This document shows, piece after piece, positions 42,391-51,194 of a DNA stretch of 64,000 nt. The position numbers and the translations under genes were made by a program. Every line of letters begins with the position of its first letter. The first letter of the stretch is position 1. The stretch comes from SZUA-36 sp963753105. Lineage in GTDB: Bacteria; Pseudomonadota; Gammaproteobacteria; Xanthomonadales; SZUA-36. The notes beneath the pieces were generated by a model, which saw only the letters and a list, made by a program, of their open reading frames with translations, was not told the DNA's origin and did not search any database. The stretch is taken from positions 992,001-1,056,000 of the forward strand of contig CAVWBD010000001.1 of the NCBI GenBank assembly GCA_963753105.1, in the 5' to 3' direction.

Positions 42391-43521
42391 TCAAGCCATC
42401 ACCTGATCCCAGCACAGGTGCAGGCTATCCAGGCAAGAATCTGCCAACTTGCCACAGCGCTCAGGGCTCCAACCCTGAATGCGATCGGCCGTCGCCGTCG
42501 CATCCTTGAACGGCATTTCCAGGGTCATTACCAGGGCGCCGAAGCGTTCGGCGAGTGCATTGCTGCAATAGCTCATGTTCGCATTGCCCGGGGTATTCGC
42601 CGGGTATCCGTGCTCGATTTGAAAATCTGGGTTGAGATTGGCGAGCGTCTTTTTGTAAAGTTCTAGCTTCTGCTGGCGTTCACGAGTCCAGCTGGGAATG
42701 CCCTCGGTGCTGGCGATAAAATTGTAAGGCAAACCCTCGTCGCCGTGCACGTCGAGGCCGAAGTCGAGCCCGGTTTGCTTCATCTTCTCCAGCACGTGGA
42801 ATACTTCCGGGCTGTTCGCGAGGCTGGCCTTGTCCCATTCACGATTGAGGTTGGCACCAACCGCGTTGGTGCGCAGATGTCCGCGCCGGCTACCGTCGGG
42901 GTTCATGTTCGGCACCAGGTAAATCACGGCTTTCTGCAAGATCGCGTTAACCACCGGATCGCTGTAATCGGTCAGGCGATTGACCATCGCTTCCATCCAC
43001 CACTCGGCCATGGTTTCGCCCGGGTGTTGCCGAGCGACCATCCAGATCGCCTTAAGGGACGCCTCAGCTTCGCCGAAGCGCAGACAGTCCAGCGACTGTC
43101 CGTCCAGCGTCAGCCCAAGGGCTTCCACCTGGCAACGTTCGCTGGTCTGAGCGAAAGCGATCAGGTCCGCATGGCGCTCCATCGAGTAGGGCGCGAAATA
43201 GGCGAAATACACCTGATCTCCGCTGCTGTGGTGCTGGATGATCAGGTTGTTGCCGTCAAACGTGGTGTCGACGCGAAACCAGAATTCGCGGTCATAACTG
43301 GCAACCGCCTGGTAACCCTGCCAACCGCGTTTAAAGGCGGCGCCCCCGGCGTTGGTGATCAGGTAGCGGCAATCAATATCTTTGACGTTGGCGGCGCGAA
43401 AGTAGAACCACTGGTAAAATCCGGACTGGTGGTCGGCACGAATCGCAAGCCTGACGTTTGCCGGGTCGCTGCTATCGATGCACTCGATGTTACCGCCATC
43501 GAATTGGCTGGATATGATCAT
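42391..43521 (-). CDS. M14 carboxypeptidase of the cytosolic carboxypeptidase (CCP) type
   Basis: The 376-residue protein begins without a signal peptide and has the beta-sandwich N-terminal domain common to cytosolic carboxypeptidases (FYQWFYFRAANVKDID, AYFAPYSMERH). The M14 core follows: ARQHPGETMAEWWMEAM (zinc HPGE), NMNPDGSRRGHLRTNAVGAN with LNREW (substrate binding), LDVHGDEGLPYNF (third zinc ligand) and VMTLEMPFKDAT (catalytic Glu). CCPs in eukaryotes remove glutamate side chains or C-terminal residues; bacterial ones have no clear physiological role. It stands 98 bp downstream of the dipeptide epimerase gene on the same strand, so a role in removing C-terminal D- or acidic residues from peptides is a reasonable inference. 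Confidence 0.85.
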   Translation of the reverse strand: MIISSQFDGGNIECIDSSDPANVRLAIRADHQSGFYQWFYFRAANVKDIDCRYLITNAGGAAFKRGWQGYQAVASYDREFWFRVDTTFDGNNLIIQHHSSGDQVYFAYFAPYSMERHADLIAFAQTSERCQVEALGLTLDGQSLDCLRFGEAEASLKAIWMVARQHPGETMAEWWMEAMVNRLTDYSDPVVNAILQKAVIYLVPNMNPDGSRRGHLRTNAVGANLNREWDKASLANSPEVFHVLEKMKQTGLDFGLDVHGDEGLPYNFIASTEGIPSWTRERQQKLELYKKTLANLNPDFQIEHGYPANTPGNANMSYCSNALAERFGALVMTLEMPFKDATATADRIQGWSPERCGKLADSCLDSLHLCWDQVMA

Positions 43522-43619
43522 CTAATTTCTCTCATTTTTCCACCATCGTAACCACGTCGGGCAAAGACTGTGCAGGAGAACATTTTATGCACTGGTGCAA
43601 ATGAGTGATAATGTGCGCA

Positions 43620-44729
43620 TTAGAATATTTCTTCCGTTTTCAGTTCGATCAAACCATCAACGCGCTCAATACCGAGTCCTGGCGTTTCGTTGAGAACTAT
43701 TTTTGCATGTTCGCAAGTAAGGCCGCCAACAACCGGGTTGTACTGTCCTAAAGCAGGCCCATCGAGGTCAATTTTAGTAATGATGTCAGACTTGGCTGCG
43801 GCCAAATGGGCCGCTGCAGAGATGCCAACACTGCCTTCGAGCATGCATCCAATCATGCACTCAACATTATGTATCGCCGCGATATCTGCAATCCTGATGG
43901 CGTTGGATATACCGCCGGTTTTTACCAGCTTGATATTAATAATATCGGCAGCGCCGGTTTGAATAAGGGTAATAACATCCTTAGCAGAAAAGGCACTTTC
44001 GTCAGCCATCAAAGGGGTAATAACCCGCTCGGAAATGTATTTCATTCCGGCAAAATCGTGGGCTTTTACAGGTTGTTCTATCAGCTCAAGCTCCACTCCG
44101 GCCTGCTCCAGTTTCTGGATGGCAAAAACTGTTTCCTTGGCACTCCAGCCCTGGTTTACATCAAGCCGTAATAAGGCTTTACCCTGTGTTGCCCGGTAAA
44201 TTTCTTTGACTCTTTCGATATCTTCATAAAGGTCGGTACCAATTTTTATTTTTAAAATATCAAAACCCTGGGAGATCGCCAGCATTGAGTCGCTAACCAT
44301 TTTATCGATAGCGTCGACACTGATGGTAACATCGGTGGATAGCTGCCCATTGCCACCGCCTAGTAATTTGTAAAGCGGGGCTTTATAAAGCTGGCCCCAA
44401 AGGTCATAAATCGCCGATTCGATAGCGGCTTTAGCACTGTAATTACCCACCATGGAAGATTGAATAATCTGGACAATGCCGTTGAGGTTCTCTATTTCCA
44501 TACCCAATATTTTTGGCCTGATAAGCGTATCTATACCGGCTATAAGCGAGGCGTGGGTATCGCCGGTAATGACAGGGGTCGAGGTTGCTGAACCATAGCC
44601 GATGTTACCGCTACTGGTTGTTACCATAACCACGATGTCCTGAACGTGATCAACACTACGCATTGACGTTTTAAATGGTGTTATCAGGGGGACGCTTAAT
44701 TTAGCGAACTTGATGCCTGTTATTTTCAT
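43620..44729 (-). CDS. Dipeptide epimerase of the enolase superfamily (L-Ala-D/L-Glu epimerase type)
   Basis: The 369-residue protein matches muconate-lactonizing-type dipeptide epimerases. All key residues of Bacillus subtilis L-Ala-D/L-Glu epimerase have counterparts: R24 in TSMR, K160-I-K162 on the third strand, D190, E218 and D243 as metal ligands (RLDVNQGW, LIEQPV, MADES), K267 in NIKLVKTGG, and D321-L-D323 in IDLDGPALGQY, which grips the substrate ammonium. The two lysines exchange the alpha proton of the C-terminal residue, turning L-Ala-D-Glu into L-Ala-L-Glu so that ordinary peptidases can act. The product is intact, cytoplasmic, and in an operon-like pair with the CCP-type carboxypeptidase. 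A paralogue lies at 53010. Confidence 0.93.
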   Translation of the reverse strand: MKITGIKFAKLSVPLITPFKTSMRSVDHVQDIVVMVTTSSGNIGYGSATSTPVITGDTHASLIAGIDTLIRPKILGMEIENLNGIVQIIQSSMVGNYSAKAAIESAIYDLWGQLYKAPLYKLLGGGNGQLSTDVTISVDAIDKMVSDSMLAISQGFDILKIKIGTDLYEDIERVKEIYRATQGKALLRLDVNQGWSAKETVFAIQKLEQAGVELELIEQPVKAHDFAGMKYISERVITPLMADESAFSAKDVITLIQTGAADIINIKLVKTGGISNAIRIADIAAIHNVECMIGCMLEGSVGISAAAHLAAAKSDIITKIDLDGPALGQYNPVVGGLTCEHAKIVLNETPGLGIERVDGLIELKTEEIF

Positions 44730-45152
44730 TGATAAACCCTTTCAATTTGTTAGCTACGTCTACAGAACAGAGCTTGAGTCCAGTGCTGGATGTATGCCTA
44801 TGTGGTCGATCATGAGAGCGGTCTAGATGGAGCGAAAACTGGACCTGATCTAATGCCAAACCTACGGGTCATAGCAGTTCTTTAAAACAGTTAAGCTCAT
44901 ACAATTCTATTTGTATAGAATTATTTATTCGTATAGAATAATCGTATTGAATAATTAATTAGCTGACATAGATCAATTTGAATGACTTACAGATGTGTCA
45001 GCATCTGGAAGGTATCCAGACGTGCAACCATGTATCTGATGGGAGTATGTTCATGTGCATAAAGTGGGGCAACGTACTGATTTCCTGTACTAACTATATT
45101 TTCAGTGTAACTATATCTTCAGTGATTTGCCTAATAAGTTAAACATAACTCA
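44730..45152. promoter_or_regulatory. Divergent regulatory region with two AT-rich palindromes
   Basis: This 423-bp gap separates the epimerase and TonB receptor genes, which point away from each other. It holds ATTCTAT-TTGT-ATAGAAT at 44904-44921, a perfect 7-bp inverted repeat, and TTATTC-GTATA-GAATAA at 44925-44941, a second palindrome with a 3-bp gap between the two. They lie about 210 bp upstream of the receptor start and 175 bp from the epimerase start, and could be operators for a regulator such as the RpiR protein. No gene is present. Confidence 0.55.
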
Positions 45153-48140
45153 ATGGTGAACAAAGTGAACAAAAAAGTATTTCAGCGTTTACTGCTAGCA
45201 CTTAGTATTGGCATTGGTTTTGCAATGCTTTCAACTCAAACCATGGCAGCGAATAATGATGGCTCAATCAATGGTACCGTTGTTGATGGGAGCAGATCTT
45301 CTCTCGCCGATTCAACAATAGTTGTTACCAATGAAGTCAATGGTTATACCCGTACTATCTCGGGTAATGCAGACGGCAGTTTCCGTTTTGCTCGTCTACC
45401 TGTTGGTAGCTACACCATTACCGTCACAAAACCCGGTTTTGAAACCCGTCGACTCGAAGATGTACAAGTTATTATCGGTGGTTCAACTGAATTATCGGTA
45501 GTGCTTACAGCAGGGTTAATGGAAGAAGTCATTGTGACGGCAGGCCGCATGCAAGAGGGTGTTAATGTGGCGACCACAGAATCAGCCATGAACCTAGATT
45601 GGTCGACCATTGAGCGCCTTCCCATTGCTCGGGATATCTCGGCAGTTGCCTTGTTGGCGCCGGGTGTTAATGCAGGCCCAGCTTTTGATGGTATTTCCTT
45701 TGGTGGTTCATCGGTGGGTGAAAACTCTGTTTTTATTAATGGCCTGAATGTCAGTGATGTTGAAAGAGGTATTGGTTATTCCTCTGTGCCCTTTGCCATG
45801 TATGAAGAATTCCAGGTAAAAACAGGTGGCTACTCCGTTGAATATGGACGTTCCACCGGTGGTGTTGTTAATACTGTTTTGAAATCCGGTGGCAACGAGT
45901 GGGAATTTGGTGGCGAAATTCGTTGGTATCCTGATGCTCTCCAAGAATCAGGCGACGATTTTTATAATCGCGCTAACCGTCGGATCATTAATAACAGCGA
46001 CAATAAGACTGACGAATTTGAAGGTACGCTGTATGCCAGCGGCCCGATCATTAAAGACAAGTTGTTCTTTTTCGCTATGTATGAGCCCCATCAATACGAC
46101 ACGGAATATGGTGATGCGGCGGGCACCCAGATTAGCGAAGAAGAGGATGACAGCGCCTTTTGGGGTTTGAACGTTGATTGGTTTATCACCGAAAACCACA
46201 GCGTAAACGCCTTTGTATTTTCTGATGCACGTGATGAAGTTGAATACCGTTACGTTGTTTCTGATGGTAGCCTGAAAGAAATTGCCACCACTGACAGGGG
46301 TGGTGTTAACTGGGCCGCAACCTACACCGGTTACTTCGGTGATAACTTTGTTGTGAAAGCCTTATACGGCGAAAACGAGGGGGAACTTACCTCCACTACC
46401 AGCAACCTGGATGAATGTAACCGCGTTTACGATAATCGTGACGGCATTGATCAACATATAGGCTGTACAACCAGCCTGCGTGGCGATCGTCGTATTAACT
46501 CCAGGGACGCACTTCGCATTGATATGGAATACAACCTTGACAATCATCTGCTGCGCTTTGGTTTCGATCATGAAAAACGAACAACCTTATTGCAGCGGCG
46601 CACAGTTGGTCCTTTGGCGACAAGATTTCAAATTTATGACACATTTCCCGGTGACGCAGTTAACAGTGTCAGCGTACCTGATGGTGTATATGCTTATTAT
46701 GAAGCCCGCAACGAAATTAGGGGTGGTACCTTTGATGCCGATACGTCCGCTGCCTATATTGAAGATGTCTGGTCGATTAATGACACGCTGATGGCAACAA
46801 TAGGTTTGCGCTGGGATAGGTTTGATTCAATGGATGCTGCAGGCGACTCTTTTATTAAAGTTGATAATATGTTTTCACCCCGCTTTGCTATTTCGTGGGA
46901 TATGAAGGGTGACGGTCAGTCAAAACTTTACGCCAATCTCGGTCGCTACTATTTCCCCATTGCTAATGCCCTGGCCGCTCGCGAAGGCGGTGGCACTATT
47001 GATACCCGCAGCTACTATGTCCTGGACCGCGTAGACTATAACGAAACAACAACTGGCTTAATAAACGCAACGCCAATTGGGAATACGCAACTGGGTGACA
47101 CCGTTGAATTTGGTAGTGGCGAAGGTTTGGGTGATACCCACAGGTACAAGGTCGATCAGGATCTGGATGCCAGCAAACAGGATGAGTTTATTCTTGGCTA
47201 TGAAGGCAATATTAACAGAGACTGGTCTTATGGTGCTCGCGGAATTTATCGCAAATTTACAACTGCCATTGAAGATTTGAAAGTTGTTGGTGATGTCCCG
47301 GGATGCGGCAGTATCTCAAGATGGGTATTTGGCAATCTTGGTGAGCCCCTGACAATTGATATGGATTGTGATGACGGCGCCACGAGAACTGTGACGATTA
47401 ATCTTGGCCAAGCACAGCAACTGGGTTACAACGACACCGTTATAGGTGGTGATAAAGCGGAACGTAAATATTATGCGCTAGAGTTTGTTCTTGATCGCCA
47501 TTGGGATAGTCAGTGGTTGCTACACTTCTCTTACGCTTTGTCAAAGAGCGAGGGTAACTATGAGGGTGGTGTTAACTCCGATACCGGTAATGATATTCCT
47601 GGCTGGACGGAAGCAGGTGATGATGTCATGTTTGTAAATTCAAACTATGGCCGTCTACCTAATGACCATCGTCACAACTTCAAGCTTTACAGTGCCTATG
47701 CTTTGACAGAAAAATTGAGGGTGGGTGCTAATTTCTCCTTGCTCTCAGGCGCACCAATTAATGCCCGTGGTCATGGCAACCCCTTTAATTCACAAACGCG
47801 CAAGGCGATGAACTACCTCTGTGTGGATAATTGTGTTGATCCCGGTGATGGTGTTTGGACTTCCCAGGATCGTGTGTTTGATTATCTTAGAAAAGGAAAA
47901 TATGGTGACACACCCTGGTTGGTCAACCTTGATCTCAATCTGACTTATTCCTCTCAAGTTAAAGGTCACAACTGGCGTGTCGCCCTTGATGTGTTCAACA
48001 TATTGAATACACAGAAAGCGATCCGCGTGTATGAAGATGTGACCGGTGGTGCTATCGAAGGCGTTGATGATGACTTCATGGCTACGAGAGATGCACAGCT
48101 TCCACGTTCAGTGCGCTTGTCCGCCAGCTTTGATTTTTAA
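45153..48140 (+). CDS. TonB-dependent outer-membrane receptor with carboxypeptidase-like regulatory domain (Oar-like)
   Basis: The 995-residue receptor starts with a signal peptide (LLALSIGIGFAMLSTQTMA), then a carboxypeptidase-D regulatory-like beta-sandwich (SINGTVVDGSRSSLADS to SVVLTAGLMEE, about residues 38-125). A putative TonB box follows (EEVIVTAGRM) and then the plug domain (LPIARDISAVALLAPGVN, FEFQVKTGGYSVEYGRSTGG). The barrel fills the rest and ends in SVRLSASFDF with the terminal Phe typical of outer-membrane barrels. Oar-like receptors import large or peptide substrates or interact with proteins outside the cell. Its genes around it make a peptide or muropeptide cargo likely, but this is inference. 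A strong rho-independent terminator follows. Base composition is AT-rich relative to the core. Confidence 0.92.
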   Translation: MVNKVNKKVFQRLLLALSIGIGFAMLSTQTMAANNDGSINGTVVDGSRSSLADSTIVVTNEVNGYTRTISGNADGSFRFARLPVGSYTITVTKPGFETRRLEDVQVIIGGSTELSVVLTAGLMEEVIVTAGRMQEGVNVATTESAMNLDWSTIERLPIARDISAVALLAPGVNAGPAFDGISFGGSSVGENSVFINGLNVSDVERGIGYSSVPFAMYEEFQVKTGGYSVEYGRSTGGVVNTVLKSGGNEWEFGGEIRWYPDALQESGDDFYNRANRRIINNSDNKTDEFEGTLYASGPIIKDKLFFFAMYEPHQYDTEYGDAAGTQISEEEDDSAFWGLNVDWFITENHSVNAFVFSDARDEVEYRYVVSDGSLKEIATTDRGGVNWAATYTGYFGDNFVVKALYGENEGELTSTTSNLDECNRVYDNRDGIDQHIGCTTSLRGDRRINSRDALRIDMEYNLDNHLLRFGFDHEKRTTLLQRRTVGPLATRFQIYDTFPGDAVNSVSVPDGVYAYYEARNEIRGGTFDADTSAAYIEDVWSINDTLMATIGLRWDRFDSMDAAGDSFIKVDNMFSPRFAISWDMKGDGQSKLYANLGRYYFPIANALAAREGGGTIDTRSYYVLDRVDYNETTTGLINATPIGNTQLGDTVEFGSGEGLGDTHRYKVDQDLDASKQDEFILGYEGNINRDWSYGARGIYRKFTTAIEDLKVVGDVPGCGSISRWVFGNLGEPLTIDMDCDDGATRTVTINLGQAQQLGYNDTVIGGDKAERKYYALEFVLDRHWDSQWLLHFSYALSKSEGNYEGGVNSDTGNDIPGWTEAGDDVMFVNSNYGRLPNDHRHNFKLYSAYALTEKLRVGANFSLLSGAPINARGHGNPFNSQTRKAMNYLCVDNCVDPGDGVWTSQDRVFDYLRKGKYGDTPWLVNLDLNLTYSSQVKGHNWRVALDVFNILNTQKAIRVYEDVTGGAIEGVDDDFMATRDAQLPRSVRLSASFDF

Positions 48141-48180
48141 TAGGATCATATTCAATATTGACTTAATCGTCGTTTAATAA

Positions 48181-48215
48181 AAAAGGGCCTCAGCGAAAGC
48201 GAGGCCCTTTTTTTT
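48181..48215. terminator. Strong rho-independent terminator, usable on both strands
   Basis: AAAAGGGCCTC pairs with GAGGCCCTTTT around an AGCGAAAGC loop, and eight T residues follow on the plus strand. The complement also ends in an A/T-rich tract, so the convergent NlpC/P60 gene, whose stop is at 48226, may be terminated by the same hairpin. Confidence 0.92.
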
Positions 48216-48225
48216 ACCATAGCGT

Positions 48226-49614
48226 TTAACGGATTTTTTTAATGGCTATGATGGTTTCAACATAGGTTTTTTCTGAAGATGCCTGCAGCGCCAATAATGG
48301 CGTAACTGATACGCCATTTAATGTATTTCCATATAGTTCGCCGTTTTCCAGAAAGTACCGCATGCTTGTTGTATCGTGAATGATATATGGCTTGCCTTCG
48401 ACTGAGCCTATGTACATCATAACGTGCCCAGGGGTGAAAATAAGGTCACCCACATCGAGGTTTGCGAGCGCTTTAAGCCGTTCTTCCATGCTGGTTTCTT
48501 CAGTAAAGCGGGTGTTTTGGCCAAAGGCGCTGTTGCGCTGCGTTTTCGAATTTCGCGGCAATAACAGCCCCATGCTTCTATAAACCTCACTGACAAACCC
48601 TGAACAATCGCGGCCATTAAAACGATGGCCCCAACCATAACGCTCACCAAGGAATTTAAATGCCTGGGTAATAATATTATTAACGTTATGGGCCAGGTAG
48701 CCACGGTGCACGTCCTTGCTACGGGCAATGGAGGCATACTTGAAGGTTAAGTTGCCATCTTCATCGCGCACTGGCAGTTTAACAACATAACTTGCATAGG
48801 GGTTTTGTCCGTACAGCTCATGGCGATTTTCCTTGGGTACCTCCAACGGCAGGCGTGTACCCATCTCCAATTGCAGTTCAGAGACCTCTGCTACTTCAGG
48901 GTTATAAACAGTTGTAACCTTATCGCCTGTTATGACCAGGAAATCAGTAGCAGATTTATAGGCCTTAATCGTCTCTTTATCACCGTAGGCCAGGTCGGCC
49001 TCGCGCATCCAGGCTAAATAATTATAGACCCGTACAAGTACCCACTTACCGTCTTTGCTTTTATGTAAAACGGCAACTGCGTCTGCTGGAAAAACCACGC
49101 TCTCCTGGTGGCGATCAATATACTTGTTTTGGCCTGCTCTGAATATCGGTACAGCGGTGGGAAAGGTGCGTAGGTTTGAGCGCCGCACGGCCAGAGCATA
49201 AGAAACGGGATTGAGTTTTTTGATTGCTTCACGATTTAAATTTTCATCGAGTTCGTCGTAGAAGGCCTGTGTGACCGGTGTGTCATCATTGAATGTAGGG
49301 TCCTGTTCTAAATGACGGCTGATAAAGGCTATTTCCGTCAGCAGCTCTGACCTGGTGAGCTGGGGAGGTATCTCAAAAACCTGGGACATTTCCGCTATCT
49401 GGGACAGGTTGCTCTGATTGACCTCGTTTATTTTGTCCATGGACCAAATTGGAGTGGCCCCTGCTTCAGTTTGTTTGAGCCAAAATTCAGGCGACAGGTG
49501 CTCTTCCGAGACACCTACCACGTCACTGATAAACGAGGTGTTTTCCCGGCCAAAAAGTAGTGATGGATTGCAAAGGATGCCCGCTAAAATTATGGCTGAG
49601 AGTATTTTCTTCAT
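48226..49614 (-). CDS. Exported NlpC/P60 peptidase with SH3-type domains (gamma-D-Glu-L-diamino acid endopeptidase-like)
   Basis: The 462-residue protein has a signal peptide (ILSAIILAGILCNPSLL), a helical N-terminal part, two SH3-like regions (around residues 140-215 and 230-300) and a C-terminal NlpC/P60 cysteine peptidase domain. The catalytic set is C337 in RDCSGFVSEVYRSMG, H397 in PGHVMMYIG and H413 in PYIIHDTTS. Such SH3-NlpC/P60 enzymes cut the gamma-D-Glu to diamino acid bond in wall peptides (YkfC family). This fits the neighbouring epimerase, which needs L-Ala-D-Glu, the product of that cleavage. It is convergent with the TonB receptor and 38 bp downstream of the DUF819 transporter gene, probably in one transcript with it. 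Confidence 0.9.
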   Translation of the reverse strand: MKKILSAIILAGILCNPSLLFGRENTSFISDVVGVSEEHLSPEFWLKQTEAGATPIWSMDKINEVNQSNLSQIAEMSQVFEIPPQLTRSELLTEIAFISRHLEQDPTFNDDTPVTQAFYDELDENLNREAIKKLNPVSYALAVRRSNLRTFPTAVPIFRAGQNKYIDRHQESVVFPADAVAVLHKSKDGKWVLVRVYNYLAWMREADLAYGDKETIKAYKSATDFLVITGDKVTTVYNPEVAEVSELQLEMGTRLPLEVPKENRHELYGQNPYASYVVKLPVRDEDGNLTFKYASIARSKDVHRGYLAHNVNNIITQAFKFLGERYGWGHRFNGRDCSGFVSEVYRSMGLLLPRNSKTQRNSAFGQNTRFTEETSMEERLKALANLDVGDLIFTPGHVMMYIGSVEGKPYIIHDTTSMRYFLENGELYGNTLNGVSVTPLLALQASSEKTYVETIIAIKKIR

Positions 49615-49652
49615 TATTCGTTATCCTTTGGGATAATTATTTCTTCTATCTA

Positions 49653-50843
49653 TTAAGCAATTAAAGACAGGGCCTTGCCGACAAGTAAGCCGCCTCCGGT
49701 GCCGATTATGTATCCTATCATTGCCATTAATACACCAATAGGAATCAGTGCTTGTGAGTAGGCAGCAGCCAGAATCGGGGCAGAAGCAACACCTCCAATA
49801 TTGGCCAGTGAAGCCAGGCCGCAGGTAAAAAGGTCCAGCTTAAAGAACCGTGCGACACACAGCATAATAAGCGCATGCACCAGCAAGATCACCATACCCG
49901 CCGCTACGTACAGTGGCGCTTGGCCCAGCTCGGCAAAATTTGCTCGCGAGGCAATCAGAGCAATAATGACAAACAGCATCACGTTAGACATTTCACTGGA
50001 GCCAGGCATTTTACCAAGGGGTGTCATTGCCGCTAGAACGCCAGTGACGGTAACAATCAAAACCGTCCAGGTAGTGACGGTAAGAAATGCAGTTGTTGGC
50101 AGTATTTTCGCAACGGTTAAAGAAAGGGCGGCAACGGCAAAGGCGATACCCAATAAAAAAATCATATCGGTAAACTCAACGGGCCGTTGCTTTTCACCGC
50201 CATTTTCTTCCAGCGCTTTGCCGATTCTGTCAAGCACCTGTGTGTCTGCTTTGGTCCAGCGATTAAAAATTTTAGCAAAAGGAACCAGAGCCAAAAGCAG
50301 CATCACCCAGAGAGCGTAATCAATAGAATCAATCAGCAAGGTATAGCCCATTTCTGATTCAGGTATATTCAATGAGCCTTGTATGGCAAGCATGTTACCC
50401 GTGCCACCCATCCAGCTACCGCTGAGAGCCGCAAAGGCTTTCCAGGCATCGGGCTCCATCCATTGGCTAAAAATAGCAAAAGAGAAAACAAAACCAATGC
50501 CGATACTGATCGAGGCGGAGAAAAACCCAAGTAGCATTTTCCCACCAAGGCGACGAATTTGACGCAGGTCACTTTTAAGCAGCATTAAAAAAATCATTGC
50601 TGGAAGTAACGCTCGTTTCAATTCGAAATAGGCCGCCGAAATTTCAGCATTACGCTCCCAAACACCAAACGTCGAAAGCAACATAATGACCAAATAAAGT
50701 AGTACTGCGGCGGGTATATAAGTAAAAAACAGACTTTGCTTATAGCGTTGCTCAATAAACCTCAAGCATCCGGCAACAAAAAGCAAGATAGCAACATAAG
50801 CGAAAGGGGATGTGATCATCTGTAAGCGGTATCCATAAGTCAA
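49653..50843 (-). CDS. DUF819 family inner-membrane transporter-like protein
   Basis: The 396-residue product has about ten hydrophobic helices and matches DUF819 (YjcL-like). Typical elements are LLKSDLRQIRRLGGKMLLGF, SWMGGTGNMLAIQGSLNIPE with the glycine-rich GGTGNM loop, and the C-terminal LASLANIGGVASAPILAAAYS, an inverted-repeat partner of the first half. The family has no proven substrate; it resembles sodium/organic anion or bile-acid-type symporters in topology. It lies upstream of the NlpC/P60 gene, separated by 38 bp, so it may import the dipeptides or tripeptides which that enzyme and the epimerases handle. That role is inference from context. Confidence 0.85.
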   Translation of the reverse strand: MTYGYRLQMITSPFAYVAILLFVAGCLRFIEQRYKQSLFFTYIPAAVLLYLVIMLLSTFGVWERNAEISAAYFELKRALLPAMIFLMLLKSDLRQIRRLGGKMLLGFFSASISIGIGFVFSFAIFSQWMEPDAWKAFAALSGSWMGGTGNMLAIQGSLNIPESEMGYTLLIDSIDYALWVMLLLALVPFAKIFNRWTKADTQVLDRIGKALEENGGEKQRPVEFTDMIFLLGIAFAVAALSLTVAKILPTTAFLTVTTWTVLIVTVTGVLAAMTPLGKMPGSSEMSNVMLFVIIALIASRANFAELGQAPLYVAAGMVILLVHALIMLCVARFFKLDLFTCGLASLANIGGVASAPILAAAYSQALIPIGVLMAMIGYIIGTGGGLLVGKALSLIA

Positions 50844-51194
50844 TCGGTCAGGCCGACCATGTTCCTGGCGACGAAACCAGTGCTAGCATTGGACAATATG
50901 ATCACCCCTATTTGCTGTGTATGAAGATTTGTAGCAATACACCCTTAATGCGCCCTATACTCTGCGGTTCGGATTCACTCCGAATTAAGGGTGGAATTTA
51001 CGACCTCTATTTTGTTACTGATTTTATCGAAATCTACAGGGAACGGATACTTGTATCTGATTATTTGTATCGCTTCTTCGAAGAAAGCGTGGGTTTTGCC
51101 AATCCGCATGATGAAGGGCATTTCGATTTCGATCAAAACTATACGACCTGGCAGGCAATGGACAGGTCGTCTGAAACATGATTGAAGAACGATT
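50844..51194. other. Intergenic region with a 10-bp inverted repeat
   Basis: CACCCTTAAT at 50940-50949 and ATTAAGGGTG at 50984-50993 form an inverted repeat 34 bases apart. Open frames here on both strands are unlike any protein I know and differ in composition from neighbours, so I do not call a gene. The region divides the minus-strand DUF819/NlpC pair from the plus-strand dehydrogenase and probably carries both promoters. Confidence 0.5.

Noticed and set aside
50912..51181. A small gene of about 89 codons before the aspartate dehydrogenase-like gene
   Set aside because: Open frames occur on both strands here, none has a ribosome binding site or family likeness, so coding is unsupported.
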